DNA of 64,000 nucleotides from NCBI GenBank assembly GCA_002245855.1, contig NOUX01000004.1, positions 124,001 to 188,000 of the forward strand, given 5' to 3'. Origin of the DNA: Sphingobacterium cellulitidis. GTDB taxonomy: Bacteria > Bacteroidota > Bacteroidia > Sphingobacteriales > Sphingobacteriaceae. The notes under the pieces were generated by a model. It was not told the DNA's origin, searched no databases, and saw only the letters and a program-made list of their open reading frames with translations. This document shows, one piece after another, positions 10,013-17,641 of the stretch (the stretch's first letter is position 1; each line of letters begins with the position of its first letter). Position numbers and translations under genes: made by a program.

Positions 10013-10684
10013 ATGAATAAGCTCCTACTTTTCCTTATGATGCTGATTAGCACACAATATTCCTTCGGTCAATTGGGGACCGTTAAGAATAATTTCTTTG
10101 GTCATTTAGAATTCAATTCTGCAGATGGAAGATATACTGCCACTTTGGAGAAGAATTTTTTTAATGGACTGGAGTTTTCTGATAATGCCCGAAATACAGT
10201 TACTTTCGAGAAAAAATATCTTGATCGTCACATGTCAGGAATTTTATCGGATAATGAAATGAAAGTGGATTTTCTAAAGTATTTGGTTCGAAAATATATT
10301 CGAGAATCCGGATATCGAGCATCCCATGAAATCGATATTCTTGGTAAAGAAATCTTTGAAGATAACCGAGGGAATAGTGTAGAATCCGGAGTGGATATTT
10401 TCGGACATGAATATTACGCTGAGGAAGGGGAAAATGGAAGTATTTCAATAAAAAGAAACTTGGATAAGTCATTGACTTATACCCGAAATAAATTCACAGC
10501 AACCTTGAAGAAAGATATTTTTGGAGTCTGGGTATATAATGACAATGAAAGCGGTAGAATTGAATTTAATCAGGCGGCATGGAACAAGATTCTGGAAAGG
10601 CATAGAAACGAACGGAGTATCCTATTATTTTTGGTTCGTCAATTATCTGCTTTTAGCCAAAGTGAATATTATTCAGATTATTAA
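10013..10684 (+). CDS. Secreted repeat protein, unknown function
   Basis: A 223-residue protein with a signal peptide (MNKLLLFLMMLISTQYSFG, cleaved about residue 19-20). The mature part is built from degenerate units of about 20 residues, for example YTATLEKNFFNGLEFSDN, VTFEKKYLDRHMSGILSDNE and FTATLKKDIFGVWVYNDN: a beta-strand, then [KE]-x-[FI]-[FL]-G, then a D/N turn. About seven or eight units can be traced, suggesting an extended beta-repeat or solenoid structure in the periplasm or on the surface. I do not recognise a named family. It is followed by an intrinsic terminator and preceded by a large inverted repeat. Confidence 0.75.
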   Translation: MNKLLLFLMMLISTQYSFGQLGTVKNNFFGHLEFNSADGRYTATLEKNFFNGLEFSDNARNTVTFEKKYLDRHMSGILSDNEMKVDFLKYLVRKYIRESGYRASHEIDILGKEIFEDNRGNSVESGVDIFGHEYYAEEGENGSISIKRNLDKSLTYTRNKFTATLKKDIFGVWVYNDNESGRIEFNQAAWNKILERHRNERSILLFLVRQLSAFSQSEYYSDY

Positions 10685-10713
10685 AATAATTAATACTATT
10701 ACAAAATGAGGTA

Positions 10714-10741
10714 GGACATCGATATTGATGTCCTTTTTTTG
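10714..10741 (+). terminator. Intrinsic terminator
   Basis: The stem GGACATC / GATGTCC with a 6-nt loop is followed by eight T. It closes the secreted repeat-protein transcript. Confidence 0.88.
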
Positions 10742-10851
10742 TTGATTTCTACAGCTTGACAAATAGCGTTTTTGGATACCGGATTTGAGAATATTTCATG
10801 CAGAGATAGGGAATAAATAGGGGAATAGTTTGGGAATAATTAAGCCTTTTT

Positions 10852-10919
10852 CCGGACCTTCTTCGGAGCTTCTTCGGAGCTCTCGCGGACCTTGTTCGAA
10901 AATATTCGAACAAGGTCCG
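10852..10919. repeat. GC-rich tandem repeat plus 15-bp perfect palindrome
   Basis: This is an island of high GC in AT-rich intergenic DNA. It holds two tandem copies of ttcttcggagc (10859-10869, 10870-10880) and a perfect hairpin cggaccttgttcgaa (10886-10900) / ttcgaacaaggtccg (10905-10919) with loop aata. A second partial left arm, ccggacctt, lies at 10852-10860, so the right arm could pair with either. There is no downstream T-run. The composition suggests a mobile or REP/MITE-like repeat rather than a terminator. The rest of the gap (10742-11131) holds the promoter of the next gene. Confidence 0.8.
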
Positions 10920-11013
10920 GAGAAACCGCGGCGGAGATGTGGAGAACTCTTTTATTTGACCTGAATTGTTTCCGTATTATGGTACAATTTACTGCTACTG
11001 CGGAAATTAGCTA

Positions 11014-11038
11014 TTGTCGTAAATTTTCCGTATATTTG
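11014..11038 (+). promoter_or_regulatory. Candidate Bacteroidota-type promoter
   Basis: TATATTTG (11031-11038) matches the TAnnTTTG -7 consensus. A TTG at 11014-11016 may be the -33 element, though the 14-nt spacing is shorter than usual. The resulting 5' leader of roughly 85-90 nt before the cold-shock-domain gene would fit thermoregulated or structured leaders of that class. Confidence 0.4.
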
Positions 11039-11131
11039 TACTCATTCAAAAAAGGCCCCTATCTTAATCCGCAGCAAGTCCCGCTAAATAAAAAAAGATA
11101 TCCCTTTCATTTTTTAACTTAATCAGATTTA

Positions 11132-11560
11132 ATGTCAAGAAACCAACTCACATTCAAGAAAAAAGAGCTAGCAAAAAGAAAACAACAGAAACTTCAGGAG
11201 AAACAAGAACGTAGAGAAGTTAATAAATCCAATAACAATAAAGGAAAAGCATTGGAAGAGATGTTTGCCTATGTTGATGAATTTGGAAATATCTCTGATA
11301 CTCCACCTACACAAACTTATAAGTTTAAACCTGAAGACTTAGAACGTCCTAAAGATCCAGAAGATGAATTCTTATTAGGTCGTGTATCATATTACAATGA
11401 AGCAGGTCATTATGGTTTTATTCGTGATAATGAAACGAGAGAGACTGTTTATTTTAATGATACCCTTGCTGGTAAAGTCCTTTCCTTGAATCAAAATGTG
11501 AGATACAAATACACTAGAACTAGACAAGGAAATCAAATTTCTGAAGTAGAACTAATATAG
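11132..11560 (+). CDS. Cold-shock-domain protein with basic N-terminal extension
   Basis: A 142-residue cytoplasmic protein. The first 45 residues are very basic and helical (KKKELAKRKQQKLQEKQERR), as in Bacteroidota cold-shock relatives that associate with RNA. The C-terminal 65 residues (LLGRVSYYNEAGHYGFIRDN ... VYFNDTLAGKVLSLNQNVRY) form an OB-fold cold-shock-like domain; the GHYGFIRD segment replaces the K-G-[FY]-G-F-I RNP1 motif. RNA binding or chaperone activity is inferred. It has its own leader and ends at a palindromic terminator shared with the convergent desaturase. Confidence 0.8.
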   Translation: MSRNQLTFKKKELAKRKQQKLQEKQERREVNKSNNNKGKALEEMFAYVDEFGNISDTPPTQTYKFKPEDLERPKDPEDEFLLGRVSYYNEAGHYGFIRDNETRETVYFNDTLAGKVLSLNQNVRYKYTRTRQGNQISEVELI

Positions 11561-11601
11561 TATCAAAATATTATTGGCCTAGAAGGAGTTTTAGGCATAA
11601 A

Positions 11602-11633
11602 AAAAAGGAGCTGAATTCAGCTCCTTTTTTTTA
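11602..11633. terminator. Bidirectional intrinsic terminator
   Basis: The palindrome GGAGCTGAATTCAGCTCC (11608-11625) is flanked by A7 and T8. It serves the convergent cold-shock-domain and desaturase genes; the desaturase stop codon lies inside the T tract. Confidence 0.9.
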
Positions 11634-12701
11634 TGCTACCGACATCTGTTTGATAACTTTGACATGGGATGAGAACGCCATCCAAAAGGTTCCAAACTCA
11701 TTGTATTTGATGTTATATTTCTGACAGGTCTCCCGAACAATTTTATTGATCTCGGGATAATGGATATGACTTATTTTGGGGAATAAATGATGTTCAACCT
11801 GAAAATTTAATCCTCCTAATAACCAAGTTAAGAATCGGTTATTCGTTGAGAAATTTGCTGTCGACTGAATTTGATGAATCATCCATTCTTCTTCAATTTT
11901 GTCAAGATTAGAGGATTTGAATTCTGTTTCCTCAACAACATGTGCCAACTGGAATACAATCGCTAAACAGATTCCACAAACCGCACCAACGATCAATATA
12001 CCAATAATGGTTTGAATCCAGCCTACCATCAAGATAGGAACAACAATGAATATAAACGCATGAAGAATCTTGCTAATCCAGAATATTAGTTTTTCCTTCA
12101 ATGGAAATTCAAAATCAAATTTATTTCTCAATCCACTCTTTTTTTGCTTGAAGTATTTTTCATAATCCTGATAAAAGATCCATGCGAGGTAAGAAAGTCC
12201 GTACAGGAAAATAAAATATAAATGTTGGTACTTATGATGCTTTTTTAATTTTTGCTCATGGTGCAACCTCATAAAATTCACCTCAATATCTGGATCTTCA
12301 CCATCAATATTGGTGTATGTATGATGCGCGATATTATGCTTTAACTTCCAAAAGAAAATATTCCCACCCAATAGGTTTAAGGAATAGGACATAATACTAT
12401 TCACTTTCTTGTTTTCAGAAAAGGAATTATGACCTGCATCATGCATAATATTAAAACCAATTGCAGCAAAATTTACCCCAAACAAGATGCATAAGATAAT
12501 TGAAATACTCCAATGTGGTTGAATGAATACTAAAAGCGTATACAGGGTAATAAAGGATAATAATAGAATACTTGCTTTGATGAATAGTTTTCTATTACCT
12601 GTTTTTTTCTGGATTGTACTTTGAAAATAATCGTTGATGTTTTGTTTTAAAGTCTTTGAAAAAAGACTATTTATATTGTTAAACTTTACAGTTGATCTCA
12701 T
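11631..12701 (-). CDS. Membrane fatty acid desaturase
   Basis: An integral membrane di-iron desaturase of about 356 residues, taking the ATG at 12701 (MRSTVKF); an earlier in-frame ATG at 12728 adds nine residues. The three histidine boxes that bind the diiron centre are present: HDAGH, HNIAHH and QVEHH, in the spacing of the front-end/acyl-lipid desaturase class. Four hydrophobic helices lie between them. There is no fused cytochrome b5 domain, so an external electron donor is needed. It likely introduces double bonds into membrane acyl chains, for example during cold adaptation; regiospecificity cannot be read. The neighbouring cold-shock-domain gene is convergent, so the link is only positional. 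Confidence 0.9.
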   Translation of the reverse strand: MRSTVKFNNINSLFSKTLKQNINDYFQSTIQKKTGNRKLFIKASILLLSFITLYTLLVFIQPHWSISIILCILFGVNFAAIGFNIMHDAGHNSFSENKKVNSIMSYSLNLLGGNIFFWKLKHNIAHHTYTNIDGEDPDIEVNFMRLHHEQKLKKHHKYQHLYFIFLYGLSYLAWIFYQDYEKYFKQKKSGLRNKFDFEFPLKEKLIFWISKILHAFIFIVVPILMVGWIQTIIGILIVGAVCGICLAIVFQLAHVVEETEFKSSNLDKIEEEWMIHQIQSTANFSTNNRFLTWLLGGLNFQVEHHLFPKISHIHYPEINKIVRETCQKYNIKYNEFGTFWMAFSSHVKVIKQMSVA

Positions 12702-12843
12702 TATTGAATAATAAATTTTGATGTTCAAACAAATTCTTGAACAAGAAACATTCGCAAAATTAGCGTTTATTCGTCGATGCTAGATAAATTTGAATGTAAA
12801 ATCTTTAAAAAATTTTATTGACGAGTGGGAAATCATGATTTAA

Positions 12844-14238
12844 TTAGCTTAAGCTCATCTTTCTAAAATCTTCAATTTCTGATACCGTTTTTATAAGGTC
12901 AGGACCTAGCAAGCGATAACCGTTTTCTTCAATTAGGAAATTATCTTCAATCCGGATTCCTGAAAAGTCACGGAAAGATTCAAGGACATCATAATTTATG
13001 AATTCTTGATTCTTCTTTTCGGCCTTCCAGATATCGATTAAATCAGGTATAATGTATATACCAGGCTCTATCGTTAGGACATTTCCGGCTTGCAATTCCT
13101 TCCCTAGGCGTAAGGATTTGAGTCCGAATGTTTTTTTGTCTTTAGGTTCGAATTCGGTATAGCCCACATATTGTTCACCTAAATCTTCCATGTCATGAAC
13201 ATCAAGACCCATCATATGGCCCAAACCGCATTGGAAAAACATGGTATGTGCATGGTTGTCGACCGCATCTTCAGCATTTCCACGCATTAATCCTACTGAA
13301 CTTAGCCCTTCAACCAAGGTTTTAGCCGCCTTCAAATGGATATCCTTAAATTTGACACCAGGCTTTAAGAGATCTCTAGCATCGGTAAATGCTTGTAAGA
13401 CGATGTTATAAAGGTCTTTTTGACGTTCATTAAAGGTTGCAGCAACTGGAAATGTACGGGTTAGATCCGCCGCATAACCCATCGGTGTTTCTGCTCCTGA
13501 ATCATTTAGAATCAGGTCGCCATTCTTTAATATATTTTCTTGAAATTGATTGTGCAAGATCTCCCCATGAACCGTAACAATAGGAGGGTAAGCAAATCTG
13601 AAGTTTTGATCAGCAGCAAATTTTTGAATTGCATTGACAATTTCATACTCTTTCATCCCTGGCTTGGCAACCTGCATCGCCAATAAATGCATATCTGTGG
13701 AAACTTTTAATGCAGATTCGATTTGTTCAATCTCTTGAGCTTCCTTAATAGATCGTTGGTTTACAACAGCCTTAATTAATTTCTCTGATGGCAATAATTC
13801 ATCCAGATGCCTGTCCAACAATCTGCTCAATAAGATTTTATTGAAGGATTGATAAGGAGGTAAGAAATGGATCGTACGGTTGTTGAATTTTTTTTTTTGA
13901 AGATAGGATTCTAAATCTTTGAAAGGTAATGTTTCTGTAACCCCCGATTTCAGACTTTTCTCCTTCAAGGTTTCTTGTCTGCCCATCCATACCAAGGCAT
14001 CCGTATCTAATTCATCCCCAAAAATTATTTCTCTTTGCTCATCAATATCAATTATTGCGGCAATATTCGGAGCTTTAATCCCAAAATAATATAAGTAACT
14101 GCTATCTTGTCTAAATGGATAAGTATTGTGTTCAAAATTGATAGGATTTTCAATATTACCTAATAATAAGATTACACCATTCGATACCTCATTTCTTAAG
14201 TTTTTCCTTCGATTTTGATAGGTTTCTGCTGAAAACAT
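12844..14238 (-). CDS. Xaa-Pro aminopeptidase (aminopeptidase P family)
   Basis: A 464-residue M24-family metallopeptidase that removes N-terminal residues preceding proline. An N-terminal creatinase/AMP_N domain (about 1-150, with FRQDSSYLYYFG) is followed by the pita-bread catalytic domain. The metal ligands are visible as Asp in LNDSGAET, Asp in AADLTRTFPV, His in GLGHMMGLDVHD, Glu in TIEPGIYI and Glu in GIRIEDNFLI. There is no signal peptide, so it is cytoplasmic. Length is normal. The gene is preceded by about 140 nt of non-coding DNA and stands alone. Confidence 0.93.
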   Translation of the reverse strand: MFSAETYQNRRKNLRNEVSNGVILLLGNIENPINFEHNTYPFRQDSSYLYYFGIKAPNIAAIIDIDEQREIIFGDELDTDALVWMGRQETLKEKSLKSGVTETLPFKDLESYLQKKKFNNRTIHFLPPYQSFNKILLSRLLDRHLDELLPSEKLIKAVVNQRSIKEAQEIEQIESALKVSTDMHLLAMQVAKPGMKEYEIVNAIQKFAADQNFRFAYPPIVTVHGEILHNQFQENILKNGDLILNDSGAETPMGYAADLTRTFPVAATFNERQKDLYNIVLQAFTDARDLLKPGVKFKDIHLKAAKTLVEGLSSVGLMRGNAEDAVDNHAHTMFFQCGLGHMMGLDVHDMEDLGEQYVGYTEFEPKDKKTFGLKSLRLGKELQAGNVLTIEPGIYIIPDLIDIWKAEKKNQEFINYDVLESFRDFSGIRIEDNFLIEENGYRLLGPDLIKTVSEIEDFRKMSLS

Positions 14239-14377
14239 TGCTTGTAAAATTTTTATACGAATTTAAATAAATATTTATTAGGGCTGAGGATTCAGGAAAT
14301 AATTTTTAATTTAGAAATAATCATAAACCTAATTCTAGCTATCCAAAGTATACCTAGAATTCCTATCTTTTTCATTT

Positions 14378-17092
14378 ATGAACAGAAGAAATTTCTTAAA
14401 AAATTCAAGTTTATTGGGACTTGGAGTATTTGCTAGTCAATTTCCAGTTTGGGGAAGGAGTATTTTTTCCTGGGATGCAGCTGTTCACAATATTCCTATT
14501 GAGAAAGGATATAGCAACGAATGGATAAAATCTTTGTATGGTCGAGGTGAGAAAATCCAATATAAAAAGAGCTTAAATGAGTTGAAATATATAGGTATGC
14601 CTGTTGGTGGTTTACATTCGGGTACCGTTTATATTTCTGGGGATGGTCGTTTATGGTTGTGGCAAGTCTTTAATACCTCTTATGATGGGTTAAATGAAGG
14701 GATAGAGAATAAGGTGGTTTTATGGGACAATGGTCGGGAAATGCAAAGGGTTAGACCGAGAGATGGGGCAGCATTTGTGGAGCCCGCACTTTCAGATAAC
14801 CTAAGGATTTTGGAACAAGGCTTTTTGGTTTCGGTAAAGCGCAATGGTAAAGTTCTGCAGAAGGTCTTGGAAGCCAATCAATGGGATGAGGTGATCTTTG
14901 AACCTAGCTACCCAATCTGCAAAGTACTATATAGCAGTGCGTCCTTTCCTGTGGATGTTGAATTGACCGCCTTTTCACCGTTTATTCCTTTGGATGAAGA
15001 TAACTCTTCCTTGCCCTTAACAACCTTTCATATTGAAATAAAAAATAAGAATTCCGAGCCATTGGAAGTTGAAGTAATTGGCTGGTTTGAAAATGGCGTA
15101 CATAAGGGAAGGAAGGATTTTGATGCTGTCAAAAAGCTGGCTTCCGTCAAAGAAAGCAATGGTTCCAATCGACATGTTTATTTTGAATGCGAATCGGTCC
15201 CTACGGAGTTTCAAAAAGCTACTGACAATGGTAACATGGCATTTATGGCTCATGATGGGCAAGCAAAAATAATTTGCAATCTTGAATCTTGGCCGGTACA
15301 GGCTGAAAATCTGCAAGGTTCGGATCAACGATCCCTTGTAGATTTCAAGGATTTGCAGATTTCCAGTATCAGTTCCAAGGGGAAAGTGGAAGGGAATGGC
15401 AAGAAGGATTTTCAATTCTCTGTCGCTTGGTACTTCAATAATCCACATCCAAAATTACAGGAGCATCTCAAGGATGCGAAGGAAGGCTATTGGTATGGGA
15501 AGCGGTTTAAAGATTCGTCTGAGGTTTTGAATTACTATGCAGCGCATCAGGAGGAGTTGGATCGTCAAACGATGAAATGGGTTCATACCTGGAATGATTC
15601 CACCTTACCATATTGGTTTTTAGATCGAACCTTTGTGAATATTGGCAGCTTGGCAACAGCCAATACCATGCGTTTTGGAACAGGGAGGTTCTGGGGCTGG
15701 GAGGGTGTCGGCGCTTGTGCAGGAACCTGTACCCATGTTTGGCAATACGGACAGGCTATGGGGAGAATATTCCCAGGCTTAGAACGGAACCTTCGGGAGA
15801 CTACTGATTATGGCGTAGGCTTTAATGACGATTCAGGAGCTATTATCTTTCGGGCCGAATATGAATCCCGACCTGCGATAGATGGTCAAGCGGGGGTTAT
15901 TCTCAGAACTTATCGTGATCATCAAACCAGTAAGGACGATACTTTTTTAAAGAAGAATTGGCCTTCCATAAAAAAGGCAAGTCAATTTATTTTGAATCAG
16001 GATAAAAATGGGGATGGTATGACTGATACTCCGATGGAGAACACCTTGGACGCTGTCTGGGAAGGGGAGATTGCTTGGATCGTTGGCTTGAGTTTAGCCG
16101 CCATAAAAGCAGCCGAGAAAATGGCCAATGAGGTTGGAGATCTTGAATTTGAGAAGAAATGTGCCAGCTATTTTTCAAAAGGTTCAAAAAATATGGACAG
16201 TCAACTGTTTAATGGAGAATATTATATCCATAGACCGAATAAGGAATTTGGAAGAAAGAAATTAGGGTCATACAATACCTGCCATATTGATCAGGTTTAC
16301 GGGCAGGCCTGGACGTTTCAATTAGGATTGCCTAGAGTCAATGATAAAGCGAAAACAATATCGGCATTACAGGCTTTGTGGAAATATAATTATGCTCCAG
16401 ATGTTGGCCCGTATATTAAAACACATTTACAAGGTCGACCATATGCGATTGCCGGAGATGCGGGAATGGTGATGAATACCAATCCAAAAAATGAAAAACA
16501 TACCTATGGGGAGAATGAAACTTGGCAATTGGGATATTTTCATGAGTGCATGACAGGATTCGAGCATCAGGTAGCGGCACATATGATGGCTGAAGGGATG
16601 ATTGATGAGAGTATGATCTTAACTCGAAAGATTCATGAACGGTATCACGCCTCCAAGCGAAATCCTTTTAATGAAATTGAATGTAGTGATCATTATGCTA
16701 GAGCAATGGCTAGCTATGGAACTTTTATCAATGCTTGTGGCTTTACCTACCATGGCCCGAAGAAACAGATAGGTTTTCACCCTAAAATAAATCCGGAAAA
16801 CTTTAAGGCTGCTTTTACCGCTGCAGATGGATGGGGGAGTTATACACAGAAAATTTTATCAAATAACCGGCTAGAAGCGATTATTGACTTGGCGAATGGA
16901 AATCTGGAAATCGCGGAATTAACATTGCCAAACTTGAAAGAATCAACTGTTAAGAGCAAAGTCACAGCAAAAATTGGAAATAGTTCCGTGTCAATTAAAA
17001 ATACTGAAAGCAAAAATGATGTAATAATAATAGTTTTTGATAGTCCTATTGTCCTCTCGGAAAACAAGGAACTTTTAATTTCTATTTCTTAG
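14378..17092 (+). CDS. GH116-like glycoside hydrolase (GBA2/DUF608 type), Tat-exported
   Basis: A 904-residue exported enzyme. The N terminus MNRRNFLKNSSLLGLGVF is a Tat-type signal (RRNFLK), indicating export in folded form. Residues about 65-350 form the GBA2 N-terminal beta-sandwich (IGMPVGGLHSGTVYISGDG, LWLWQVFN), and about 400-860 the (alpha/alpha)6 catalytic domain (DUF608) with IDGQAGVILRTYRDHQ and ENTLDAVWEGEIAWI; the Asp of NTLDAVW corresponds in position to the family acid/base. GH116 enzymes act on beta-glucosides, beta-xylosides or N-acetyl-glucosaminides, so the substrate is open. It lies next to the HTCS of PUL 1 and probably belongs to that locus. Confidence 0.82.
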   Translation: MNRRNFLKNSSLLGLGVFASQFPVWGRSIFSWDAAVHNIPIEKGYSNEWIKSLYGRGEKIQYKKSLNELKYIGMPVGGLHSGTVYISGDGRLWLWQVFNTSYDGLNEGIENKVVLWDNGREMQRVRPRDGAAFVEPALSDNLRILEQGFLVSVKRNGKVLQKVLEANQWDEVIFEPSYPICKVLYSSASFPVDVELTAFSPFIPLDEDNSSLPLTTFHIEIKNKNSEPLEVEVIGWFENGVHKGRKDFDAVKKLASVKESNGSNRHVYFECESVPTEFQKATDNGNMAFMAHDGQAKIICNLESWPVQAENLQGSDQRSLVDFKDLQISSISSKGKVEGNGKKDFQFSVAWYFNNPHPKLQEHLKDAKEGYWYGKRFKDSSEVLNYYAAHQEELDRQTMKWVHTWNDSTLPYWFLDRTFVNIGSLATANTMRFGTGRFWGWEGVGACAGTCTHVWQYGQAMGRIFPGLERNLRETTDYGVGFNDDSGAIIFRAEYESRPAIDGQAGVILRTYRDHQTSKDDTFLKKNWPSIKKASQFILNQDKNGDGMTDTPMENTLDAVWEGEIAWIVGLSLAAIKAAEKMANEVGDLEFEKKCASYFSKGSKNMDSQLFNGEYYIHRPNKEFGRKKLGSYNTCHIDQVYGQAWTFQLGLPRVNDKAKTISALQALWKYNYAPDVGPYIKTHLQGRPYAIAGDAGMVMNTNPKNEKHTYGENETWQLGYFHECMTGFEHQVAAHMMAEGMIDESMILTRKIHERYHASKRNPFNEIECSDHYARAMASYGTFINACGFTYHGPKKQIGFHPKINPENFKAAFTAADGWGSYTQKILSNNRLEAIIDLANGNLEIAELTLPNLKESTVKSKVTAKIGNSSVSIKNTESKNDVIIIVFDSPIVLSENKELLISIS

Positions 17093-17138
17093 AAAATTCG
17101 AGCTGTGGATAAATGAAAGTGAAAGAAAAAGCTTAGCA

Positions 17139-17176
17139 AAGGCAGCAAGATTGAATCTGATCCAATCAGCTGCCTT
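17139..17176 (+). terminator. Possible intrinsic hairpin after the GH116-like gene
   Basis: The stem AAGGCAGC / GCTGCCTT is extended by inner pairing GATTG / CAATC. The following T tract is weak, so termination efficiency is uncertain. Confidence 0.5.
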
Positions 17177-17208
17177 CTATGATATTTAAAGGCTATTTCT
17201 AGCCAGTG

Positions 17209-17568
17209 CTATGCAAAGTTCTTGCTCAACTCCTTAGCTGTATCAATTCCTCCTTGATACAGAAATGGATATTCAAGCGTGTGTAAAAACCTGAATTTTA
17301 TTTCCTCGTTTTCAATGATTAAAATATTCTGAGTCTTCGCACATTTTATGATTAAACGATGCTCATCTCTATAAATTGAATAGGAAAAAAACTCATTACT
17401 TTCAGTTCTTACAGCATGGTATAAAGTCCAAACCTGATTAATGTTAGATAGCTTAACATTTTGGTTTAGCCAAAAGTTAAAATCGGTGGTTTCCATTGCG
17501 TTAGTGTGATAAACTAAAGTAGCTATAATCGCGCTGAATTCACTACGGTTTACCGTAAACGAACACAT
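17209..17568 (-). CDS. Hypothetical protein, 119 aa
   Basis: A short cytoplasmic protein with no signal peptide or membrane segment and no motif I recognise. It is Asn/Glu-rich and looks like a compact alpha/beta fold (QVWTLYHAVRTESNEFFSYS, EHRLIIKCAKTQNILIIENE). It starts about 70 nt downstream of the HTCS stop on the same strand and may be its distal co-transcribed neighbour. Its first codons contain an inverted repeat, TACGG-N4-CCGTA (17544-17557). The coding assignment rests on length and on absence of overlap with other genes. Confidence 0.5.
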   Translation of the reverse strand: MCSFTVNRSEFSAIIATLVYHTNAMETTDFNFWLNQNVKLSNINQVWTLYHAVRTESNEFFSYSIYRDEHRLIIKCAKTQNILIIENEEIKFRFLHTLEYPFLYQGGIDTAKELSKNFA

Positions 17569-17641
17569 ATTTTACACAACTTACCGATTATAGATAGCGG
17601 TTTTTTTTTGTTTTATCGAATGTCGATTAATCCCGATTTTT

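Noticed and set aside
14340..14360. Shared GTATACCTAGA word between the GH116-like promoter and the PUL 2 regulator promoter (GTATATACCTAGA)
   Set aside because: The match is partial, short and AT-rich, with no third example; most likely chance.
14680..16187. Several ORFs of 60-140 codons on either strand inside the GH116-like gene
   Set aside because: All lie within a well-supported 904-codon gene and show no domain-like sequence.
17569..17641. Terminator after the HTCS gene
   Set aside because: T-runs are present, but the only stems are 4 bp (ACCG/CGGT), too weak to support.
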